25,934 nt of DNA from a virus, in IMG/VR virus record IMGVR_UViG_3300020470_000187, positions 1 through 25,934 of that record; one strand, written 5' to 3'. The notes under the pieces are model-generated. The model ran no database searches, had not been told where the DNA came from, and was given only the letters and a program-made list of their open reading frames with translations. Below are positions 1-8,400 of the stretch, piece after piece (positions within the stretch are counted from its first letter, which is position 1; every line of letters starts with the position of its first letter). A program made the position numbers and the translations under genes.

Positions 1-27
1 CACATCAACATCATTAGTTTGTGTCAT
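1..27 (-). CDS. start of a further gene, cut by the window edge
   Basis: An ATG at 27-25 opens a frame that stays open to the window edge and reads MTQTNDVDV. It begins three bases after the stop codon of the 541-residue fibre-like gene. A purine-rich stretch GGCGGGAC (45-38) lies 10 bases upstream and is made of the last codons of that gene, the same arrangement as at the two preceding gene junctions. Nine codons are too few to identify a product. From its place behind fibre-like genes it is probably another virion fibre or structural protein, but that is inference from position only. Confidence 0.5.
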
Positions 28-30
28 AGT

Positions 31-1656
31 TTAAAAAGTCCCGCCATCGAGAGTATCTGTCCATTTTGGTATGCCAGCGGCATTGGTTGTAAGTACAAAG
101 TTTGAAGTACTTATACCAGCAGCAGTGCCAGCAGCACCAACTTGCTTACCTGTTGTATCGAAGTAAACGATACCATTTCCAGTGGTGTCATAATCACCAG
201 TTTGGAAATATATTCCTTTAATATCTAGGAAACCTTTTGTACCACTTACCAGATTATTTACGATTGTAGCATCAGGTATGTAAGTAAATGATCTTTCTGG
301 TGCGTTACTTGCATCACCAGCTAAATCATGATATCCAAAGAAACCTTGTTTGTTGTTACCTGCACCTGCACTTGTATTGTAATTAAATGCTACACCACGA
401 TCAGTGCTTGTGTCAACATTTGATGTGACTGTTAGTTGAGTAGTTGTTGCAATACCACCAACTTGAACAGATCCGTTAATTGTAATTAACTTTTCAGTTA
501 AATCATAAGTTGCAATAGTTGTACCAGAACCTATGTTAGTACCAGTTATACCATCACCTGTGTTTATACCAGCAGTTGTATCAACCTTGATTGTACTGAC
601 ACCAGCAAGTGCTGTTGCCATTACAGTTCTTGTGCTAGTTGTAACACCTAAGTTAATTATTGGATCATTTAAGTTTACAGTGAATGAGTCAACTGTTGTA
701 GTTGTACCATCAACTTGTAAGTCACCTTTAACAATAACTGTACCTTCATTACTTAAACCATCTGGATATGGGTCAATATACAGAAGATTACCATGTCCTT
801 CTTTAGTTGAAATTATATTAGATGAAATACCAACACCACCCAATCTTGCATCTAAAGCAGTAAGTGTTCCTCCAGTTTGGAAAATATCACCTTGAAAAGT
901 TGATACACCAGTCACTTTGAGGTTACGCATTGTTGCTTCATCAAAGAAGATATCATCTGCTACATGAAGATCTCCTCCAACAAATAAGTCACCAGTTGTT
1001 GTAACTACACCAACAAATGTAGATACTCCAGTAACTTTTAGATTACCACCTATATTAACACTCTTCTCTATACCTACTCCACCTTCAACTATAAGGGCAC
1101 CTGTATCCTTTGTAGCAGAATCAGTCGTGTCTTCAACTAGGACTGCTACACCATTAAGATATGCCCAATCTGCATTAGTTGGAGAAGATACCTCTACTCT
1201 ATTATCACCATCCTCATCATATTCTATTTTTACATCTTTACTATCACCAAAGGTAAGAAACGTGTCATCTGGAATAATTACTTCGCCTGTGCCATTAGGT
1301 GATATGAATAAATCTCCGTCTGTATTTGTAGTTGAAAGTACGTTTGAGTCTAATCTTAAGTTATCTACATTCCATTGATCTACTTTTCTATTTTGATCAA
1401 CAATCGCAACAAATCCATTTGCAGCAGTTGATGCGTTAGCAGCACTTGCAACTGAACCTGCTGTGTTTGATAATAAATCTGTGAAATATCTACCACCAAC
1501 AACTTGTGGATTACCTCCATTATCACCAACAAATAATCTATCACCACTATTTCCTTGTGTACCAGATCCACTCAGCGTTACACCAAGTTCACCAAATTGT
1601 AAAGATGATGGTGCGGATGTACCAGTCGATCTTTTTACTCTTATAATACTTGCCAT
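31..1656 (-). CDS. tail-fibre-like virion structural protein (541 aa)
   Basis: Probably a minor tail fibre or fibre-like decoration protein. The N-terminus (about residues 1-65, starting MASIIRVKRSTGTSAPS and containing RLFVGDNGGNPQVVGGRYF) resembles the conserved attachment region of many marine T4-like fibre proteins. Residues of the middle part carry the widespread fibre module DTGALIVEGGVGIEKSVNIG, followed by GNLKVTGVSTF, which recurs about 45 residues later as RNLKVTGVSTF; these short-strand repeats suggest a trimeric beta-structured shaft. The C-terminus ends LDGGTF, echoing the INGGSF end of the 75-residue neighbour upstream. The start is supported by a strong Shine-Dalgarno GGAGGT 11 bases upstream, inside the end of the preceding gene; the gap is two bases. 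No enzymatic motif, signal peptide or membrane segment is visible. The family assignment is from recognised motifs; receptor binding is inference. Confidence 0.8.
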   Translation of the reverse strand: MASIIRVKRSTGTSAPSSLQFGELGVTLSGSGTQGNSGDRLFVGDNGGNPQVVGGRYFTDLLSNTAGSVASAANASTAANGFVAIVDQNRKVDQWNVDNLRLDSNVLSTTNTDGDLFISPNGTGEVIIPDDTFLTFGDSKDVKIEYDEDGDNRVEVSSPTNADWAYLNGVAVLVEDTTDSATKDTGALIVEGGVGIEKSVNIGGNLKVTGVSTFVGVVTTTGDLFVGGDLHVADDIFFDEATMRNLKVTGVSTFQGDIFQTGGTLTALDARLGGVGISSNIISTKEGHGNLLYIDPYPDGLSNEGTVIVKGDLQVDGTTTTVDSFTVNLNDPIINLGVTTSTRTVMATALAGVSTIKVDTTAGINTGDGITGTNIGSGTTIATYDLTEKLITINGSVQVGGIATTTQLTVTSNVDTSTDRGVAFNYNTSAGAGNNKQGFFGYHDLAGDASNAPERSFTYIPDATIVNNLVSGTKGFLDIKGIYFQTGDYDTTGNGIVYFDTTGKQVGAAGTAAGISTSNFVLTTNAAGIPKWTDTLDGGTF

Positions 1657-1658
1657 CT

Positions 1659-1886
1659 CTAGAAGCTACCTCCGTTTATGTCCAAATTCTGTGTTGCACC
1701 TGGAGTCAACTCCAAAGTTCCAGTCCACTGGCCAGTGGTGCTGTTGTACACTAAAACCATTCCATTCTGTGGGTTACTGGCGTTCACATCACTTAGTTCA
1801 CCAATAGTTCCTGCTGAAGAACCTGCTAATGAGGACGTAACCTTTATAGCATTTTTTTGACCTACCCTTACTTTAATGTCTGCCAT
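1659..1886 (-). CDS. small fibre-associated virion protein (75 aa)
   Basis: A short protein starting MADIKVRVGQKNAIKV, a beginning seen in small fibre-type proteins of marine T4-like phages. The middle contains GELSDVNASNPQNGMVLVYN followed by STTGQWTG, a common fibre motif (LSDV...NGxVLVYN...GxW) found in tail-fibre shafts or tips, and it ends INGGSF. The start codon overlaps the stop of the 112-residue gene by one base (TAATG), and GAGGGAG lies 10 bases upstream, so coupled translation is likely. Its last codons supply the Shine-Dalgarno of the next gene. It is probably a structural partner of the two flanking fibre-type proteins; no precise role can be read from the sequence. Confidence 0.72.
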   Translation of the reverse strand: MADIKVRVGQKNAIKVTSSLAGSSAGTIGELSDVNASNPQNGMVLVYNSTTGQWTGTLELTPGATQNLDINGGSF

Positions 1887-2224
1887 TATTTTGTAACTCC
1901 CTCTCTAACTAAAACAGCACCCTCTAAAACTCTAGTAACTTCACCAGATGTGTCTGTGATGAGAACATCATACATGAATCTACCAGGTTTTAGTGTCGAT
2001 GTTTGACTTGTTGTAAGACCAACTCTTATCTTTCCAGCAGTTGCATTAATGATAGAAGTTTGAAAGTCAGTTGCTGTGCTACTACCAGGATGCTTTCGCA
2101 TCTGTGCAGCTGCAGTGAAACCAGTCAAATCTGTAGCAGAGTTTGTGGAAGCACTTTCTAAAGTAAAAATTTGAGAAAATGTAGTTCCAGTATTAACAGT
2201 TAGATTACTTACGTAAACTGCCAT
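1886..2224 (-). CDS. fibre adaptor-like virion protein (112 aa), BppU N-terminal-like
   Basis: A small all-beta protein with the pattern of phage fibre or baseplate adaptor domains: GTTFSQIFTLE near the N-terminus, then DLTGFTAAAQMRKHPGSS at about residues 32-49, and GRFMYDVLITDTSGEVTRVL at about residues 81-100. This 'G-x-x-F ... D-L-T-G-[FY]-x-x-x-x-Q-[IM]-R ... G-x-x-x-Y-D-[VI]' layout resembles the BppU N-terminal/adaptor family that joins receptor-binding parts to a baseplate; the resemblance is by pattern only. The gene is the first after a 50-base gap holding a perfect T4-type late promoter, so it probably starts a late transcription unit with the 75- and 541-residue genes. I see no good Shine-Dalgarno upstream of its ATG, unlike the two genes after it. 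Confidence 0.75.
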   Translation of the reverse strand: MAVYVSNLTVNTGTTFSQIFTLESASTNSATDLTGFTAAAQMRKHPGSSTATDFQTSIINATAGKIRVGLTTSQTSTLKPGRFMYDVLITDTSGEVTRVLEGAVLVREGVTK

Positions 2225-2274
2225 TTAAAAACAATATCAGGATCTAAGATATATTTATATTTAATATAATCCGT
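2225..2274 (-). other. intergenic spacer with late promoter
   Basis: This 50-base, extremely A+T-rich spacer separates the 64-residue gene from the fibre-type genes. Apart from the late promoter octamer it holds only an A+T-rich near-palindrome (2256-2268, six-base arms around one base), which is too weak in G+C to be called a terminator. Confidence 0.6.
2252..2259 (-). promoter_or_regulatory. T4-type late promoter TATAAATA
   Basis: The minus strand reads exactly TATAAATA, the consensus of the T4 late promoter recognised by the phage sigma factor gp55 (known from T4). It sits in the intergenic gap 27 bases before the ATG of the 112-residue gene. By the T4 geometry, transcription would begin about six bases downstream of the octamer, leaving a leader of about 20 bases. 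Confidence 0.75.
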
Positions 2275-2469
2275 CTACTTTTCTACTATCATTCTTAGTA
2301 AATTTTTTATTTCTTCAATATCTTTTTTCATACCATCTATCTCTTCTCTTTGACTCTTTCTTTGATTTCTAGTTTTTTTATATTGAGAATATCCAAGACT
2401 ATCAGTATTAATGATAGCCCCAGATTTTTCATCTCGATATAAGTGTTTGTGTCCTTCTACTGGTATCAT
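2275..2469 (-). CDS. small conserved phage protein with C-terminal coiled coil (64 aa)
   Basis: The N-terminal half contains GHKHLYRDEKSGAIINTD (residues 6-23), a motif I recognise from small proteins of unknown function in many T4-like marine phages. The second half (from about residue 35) is charged and helical, with a heptad-like pattern in DGMKKDIEEIKNLLRMIVEK, so a short coiled coil is likely. The start overlaps the stop of the DUF4815 gene by four bases (ATGA), which implies translational coupling. No enzymatic motif, signal or membrane segment is present. Its place among virion genes suggests a small structural or assembly protein, but function is unknown. It ends 50 bases before the next gene. 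Confidence 0.8.
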   Translation of the reverse strand: MIPVEGHKHLYRDEKSGAIINTDSLGYSQYKKTRNQRKSQREEIDGMKKDIEEIKNLLRMIVEK

Positions 2470-5400
2470 GCTAATGCTACAACTCTAAGATCCTTTAATC
2501 TAGGTGCAAATGCTTCATTAGTTCCACTGAATACAATTTTAATTTTAAATCCAGTAAATTCTTCTAAATCATCAGCAGTAAATTGATAATCTCTAAACAC
2601 ACCTTCTTCACTTGCAGGAACAAATGAATCTGCTCTACCTGTATTTTTAGTAATGTCTATGACTTGATCACCAAATCCATCACCATCAGTATCATTCATG
2701 TTATCAAAACCAGGCATTAATTCGTATGCAAGTTCGGTATCAGCACCATCTGATCTGAATAATTGATACAATACACGGAAGTCAGCAGATGAATCACGAT
2801 AAGCACCAACAATAACTTTTAGAGATGTTGCTGCATTTTTAAGATCAACTCTTTCACTAATGTAAACTCCTGCATGAGGATCACCAGATGTTCTGTTAGA
2901 TCTATCATCTTTAACAAAATCTGAAATTGGTGTATTTAACCTAGATCTTTCATAAATCATAGTTCCATTCATAGTATCTAATATTGGAGATAAATTAGGA
3001 TTTGTTGTTTCAAATATCACTCCAATAGTAAATGATCTATTTAAAGGCATTTCAGTCAATCTAGTAGTTTCATTAATCCTAGAGCATACAAGTCTAGGAG
3101 TATCAAGTCTATTTCTTTCATTCAGGGTTATATTTTCATAACCTTGATCAATAAATGGCACTTCTCCTCCACCAGCACTTGTTCCAGAAACAGTTCGTAT
3201 TTGTGATTCTATCGTTGTACTATCAGCAGGAGTGAATACATTAAATTGTGGAATAATTTGGTTAAATTGATAATTTTGTGAAGCAAAAATATTACTTCCA
3301 CCAACATTTTGTTCACTTACAAAACTAACTTGACTATCACCACTTGTTTGTGCACCTCGATTTATCTCAAGATAATATTTGTCAATGTCTTTTGCATCAG
3401 ATAGTGCAGTAGTAGTTGGCATATTATGATCAGTGTTAATTTGTCTTAAATCAAAACCATTAAGTTCATATTTAAACGCACTACTATTGACATCATGAGT
3501 TCTTACAACTGTACCATCAACACCTCTAGTTCCAATGCCTAAATTATCGACACCAATACTATTATAGAAAATTATCTCACTATTAACTTTAAGATAACCT
3601 TGAGATGTTGAAATTCCATTGTAAGTTGCAAATTCAGATGTACTTGCCACTGAAATAATTTGATCCTGTACGTCTATTGAGTTTGTAACAACAATTGGAT
3701 TTGTGTCAGGTAAAACATCTTCGATAGTCACTAAATTTGTATCTGCAGTCATACCATGATTGTAATGATCAACTTCGATTACATTTCCAGTAAACTTGTC
3801 GTCATAAGTAGCAGATGAAGTTATAGTTGTGCTTCCATAAGATGTAGCAGTTGAACCTTCATATACTACAATTGGTTGTCCTGAAGTAAACTCTTCACCC
3901 TGAACATTACTTAAGTATAAAGTTCCTGTTCCGTTAGTAGCTGATACTGTAATTTGTGCATCAGATCCTTGTGTAACACTATTGGTTGTTATACCAACAA
4001 CATCACCAACAGCATATCCATTTCCACCAACATTACTTGTAATTGAAACAGATGAAACTTGTCCAGCACTATTAGTAGCAACAGTTGCAGTCGCACCAGA
4101 ACCATTACCTGTTATTGGAAATAAAGGAACTCCATTATACGTTTGACTTGGATTAAAACCTGTTCCACCATTTGTAACAGCAAGAGTTTGTATTGGTCCA
4201 CCAACTCTTTCAATGAATCCTTGTATCGCAGTAGCAGATGTACTATCACTAACCTGTTTACCTATTGCTAAATTTGCAACTGATGATGCATGAGTGGTAG
4301 TTTGAATACCAACTTTTAATTTTCTAGGTAAAGTTTTGATTGCGTTTGGAGTTAACCTTCTGATAATTGCAGAACGTTTTTCCATTTTTGGATTATAGAA
4401 GTACGCAGTTCCTGTTGTTGCAGTAAACTGTGCTTTATATAATCTAAATTTAAGATCTTCAAACTGAGATGGTGTCCAAATTGTACCATTTTGTGATTTA
4501 AACAAACTACCACCAACATACTGACGAGTTACGATCACAGATTCAGCATCAGGTAAACTTTGAGTATTAACAGTTCTCTCACCCATTTGAGCAATCCATG
4601 CTTCATACTCATTTGTTGTAGGTGCTAATATTACAACTGCATATTCAGTGTTTGGTTCTAAGTATACAGGTGATTTAAATTTAACATTTGTTGCAACCTC
4701 TGCGTTATTAGAAACATTAATGTCATCTGGATGCACAACTACACGAGCATAATCCTGTAAGACTTGATTAGTTGGAATACCTAATTCAACTGTTCTTAAT
4801 TCAACTGTTAATTTTTCTTCTGGATCTTTATTTCCAAAGAACAAATCAATAGATGTAATAAAGCAACCTGTGTCATCAGTTGTAAATGTCTGTGCAAGAG
4901 GGTCAACTGGTTGTGGAGGTGGTGGTGGTCTTCTAACAATAATTAACGTGTTACGATAAGTATCAACAAATCCTGTTGCACGATAAGTTGTTTCTCCTGC
5001 ACTCAAACTTACTGTTAATCCACCAGGATTATTTTCTCTATTTGTTGGACTTGTCGTTAATCTAAATGTGCTTGTTCCTGTTCTAAATCTTAAGGGTGGT
5101 GGAGGTGATGCTAAAGGATCACGGAAGAAGAATGAACCTGATAAATCTCCAAAAGTATCAGCAACTAATCTAACATTTGTTACCTCTGCTTGTGCTCCAC
5201 TTGATCTTCCTAATACAGTTATTCCACTTCCTGTTGGAATATATCCAAAGAATCTTCCCTGTGCTTCATCTGCTAATGAATTAACATCAACATTTAATAC
5301 GGTGGAGGATGCTGAATATACAGAACCTAATGCAACTGAAGTATTGTATGGATTAGCATTAAATGTTTCAAGTGGTTCAAGTATATTTCCTCTTTTATGA

Positions 5401-8400
5401 TCTGATTGTGCCAATCTAAATGTAGAAACATTAACACCAGTTGAATCAAATACATCTACAACTTCACCTTTTTGGAAAATACCATTCACCATATTAATTT
5501 CAATTAATTTGGGAACTATATCAATACCACTAGTGCTATCGAAAAATGGATAGAACCTTGCAACTGGTCTTAATCCTTGTGTATGGAAAACAACGTTTCT
5601 TGATCTTATATGAGTATCAGGAACACTACTTGTTCTAATTGTTTCAACAAATGAACCATCAAAACCTCCTGTTATTGTTCTTTCACCACCATCAACTTGA
5701 ATATTTCTAACCCAAGTATCATTTCTAGGATTAAGATCAATAATACCAGTGAAGTCAATCATGTTGAATGGGTTAACATTCTCAACTCTTGATGCTAATG
5801 GTTGATCTAAGAAAGTAGTCTCGGTGTAATCTAGTGTTAATATATCACCTGTTTTTCTAATATTAGGATCTAGTAATTCTAAATCTTCTGAGAAATCTGC
5901 AGTATCAACATTAGTTGAAAGATTAAGTGCTATTTCTGGTTGAATTGACCAAAAATCTAATGGAACATTTAATTCTTTATTTGCAATATCAATCGCACAT
6001 TTATTATCAGGATTATCTCTATCTAATAAATCAGTGTTTTTGAAATCATCAACAAAAAACCCTGTTTTAAATCTTGATAATCCATCAACATCCTGTACTT
6101 GTAAAGTCTTGGTGTCTAATTCAAGCAAACTAAGAGATGTTGTTTGTTCTAATACATCAATTCTACCTTCAAGTAGTCCAATGTCCCTCATTGTATATCG
6201 AACATTGTCAACCACTTTAACAATAGCATCATCTGGATCATAGAGATAAGCAGGTAATTCTATTGTTGCAATCTCCATTGCATTTTCAATTATTGGAGGT
6301 GCTTTAGGTGATAAATTAGAAGTTCCTTTTATGACAGACGCATTTCCGAGAGTATCTATAACCAACTTATCTGTTCTTGGTAGATAGAAATTATATCCTA
6401 TAATTGAACTTTCATTGGGTTTTACAATAAATGGTGGGTTAACATTACCAGCAGCACCAAATAATCTATTTTGGAATGCAAATGGTGACTCAGCACCACT
6501 ATATGTTGTAACTCTAGGTCTAAAGTCAATGGTATCAGAAGCTCTTAGACCATCTTCCAATTCTGGTATATCTGAACTAAATCTCTCTTCTGGGTATGAA
6601 GCAACACTATAAAAGTCTCCAATATCATTTGTAGGAACAGTGAATGCATCATATACAATTAATAATTTCTTAGTTGCAGGTGGGAAATTCTGTTTTCTAA
6701 CTAATCTAGAATAATCATAGAATTGTTCTCTTTGTCCCTTATCAAGTTCATATCTATTTGTAATATTTAAGAAACTACCGAGGGTTATGTCTTGTAAAGA
6801 AGTTATGATAGCAGACTCCTCAAAATCTACTGTCTCACCTATGGTGAATTTAGTAGGAGTTAAATATGCAATTTCAACTTGGGTGGCAGACAATTGTGCT
6901 GTAATTTGTGCTACTGCACCAGTTGTTCTACCTAATATTTTTTCACCAAGAATTGTTGCTGTGTTTAAACTTAATCCATCAGGGAATGTAAATTTATCAA
7001 GTATAGGTGAATTTGTGTCAACAGATTCAAATACACCAATAACTCTTGCAACATCAGGTATATTGAATGATATTTCTTTATCTTCAACTCTTAAACCATA
7101 CGCAGTGCTTCTCTCCATACCACTTGCAGTTGTATTAATTCCAACAGCTGTTTTAAGTATTTCAATTTTTTGACTTCTAATATAATTTTTTTGTTTACTC
7201 TTAAGTGCTTGTTTTTTAAGAGTTGTTGATACAACAACGTTACTTTCACTAGCAGTTAATCCATTAATTGTTACTGTTTGACTATCAGTATTAAGAACTA
7301 CTTGATCATTAGTTAAAGGTTCTATAGTTCCATCTGAGTAATGAACAGAGTATCTTTCTTCATCAAATGCTTCATAAAAAGCACTTCCAATTCCACTTGC
7401 TGCTAAATCGAAAGTAAGAACTCCACTACCATCTGTTGATTCACCTGTAATGTTAGTTCCTACAACAAGATTTGCGGTTGATAAATTAATATCTGATACG
7501 TTATCATTACCTATACGGGCATATAAACCTTTATTTTCATTAAGATTAATATTTGGTACTCCAAATGAAAACGTAGGGGTTACAGAAGCACCAGTGGGCA
7601 ATGCACCATTACATATACCAGTTACATTTTGCACTGCTGCTAATGTTAATGTGATTCCATCCGATGATACGTTTGTTATTCTATTAAATCTTTCAGTTGT
7701 TTCTCCTGGTAGTGTATATCTTACAATAGTGTCTGTTTTAATACCTGCAAAACTCTTACCAGCACATGTTGCGATACCTGCAGCATTTATATTAAGAACA
7801 TCAGATACATTGAATCCTGTTGGAATTTTACGATTTAATACTGTGTCTGCAACAAAATCACTTGCATATCCACTTAATGTTGATGCATGTTGATAAACAG
7901 ATTTTACATCTTCAACACCAAAAATTCTAACTGTTTGAATTGAACGTGATAATTCTGGATCTTCATTTATAATGATACCTTCACCAGCAATGAAAGAACC
8001 AGTAACTTGTGTTAATTTAATAATAGTGCTACCACCACCAGCTGCAGTTGCATAACCAGTAGCACCACTGCTTATTCCTCTAACATAAGAGGCATCAGGC
8101 ATTTGAGCATTGCTAACTGCTGAATTTAAAACAAGTCTTGTAAATGTCTGTATGTCAAATAAATGCAATTCCCACTCACTTGAATCATCTACATAAGCAG
8201 CATTACGAACATTAAATGAATAACATCTTGCTTGTCCAACCAATTCACCAGTACCAGCAGTATTTGAACTTGTTCTTTGATTGTATAATTCTACAAATTT
8301 AGAATCGTCTTTAATGTTAGGTGCTGGAACACCAAAAACATTATTAACTCTTAAAATAGTTCCCATTTGATATGGAACTAATGATGCATCAACTACTTGT

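Noticed and set aside
533-895. Open frame of 120 codons on the plus strand
   Set aside because: It lies wholly opposite the fibre-like gene, has no upstream ribosome-binding site, and its sequence is the low-complexity complement of Thr/Val/Gly codons.
1380-1571. 63-codon minus-strand frame inside the fibre-like gene
   Set aside because: Alternate-frame shadow with a Gln/Leu/Val-rich composition and no ribosome-binding site.
31-1656. Possible target of a diversity-generating retroelement (Mtd-like fibre)
   Set aside because: The N-terminus loosely recalls Mtd-type proteins, but I see no reverse transcriptase, no template repeat and no adenine-rich variable region at the C-terminus.
2256-2268. 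A+T-only near-palindrome as a terminator
   Set aside because: The arms are six A/T pairs around one base; too weak to terminate, and it overlaps the late promoter region.
4786-4815. Short direct DNA repeat (TTAATTCAACTGTT twice)
   Set aside because: It encodes a local LTVELRTVEL strand repeat in the DUF4815 protein and is too short to be a mobile or recombination site.
6787-7893. Plus-strand frames of 128 and 147 codons opposite the DUF4815 gene
   Set aside because: Both are antisense to a convincing long gene, show no recognisable motif, and arise from the biased codon use of the coding strand.
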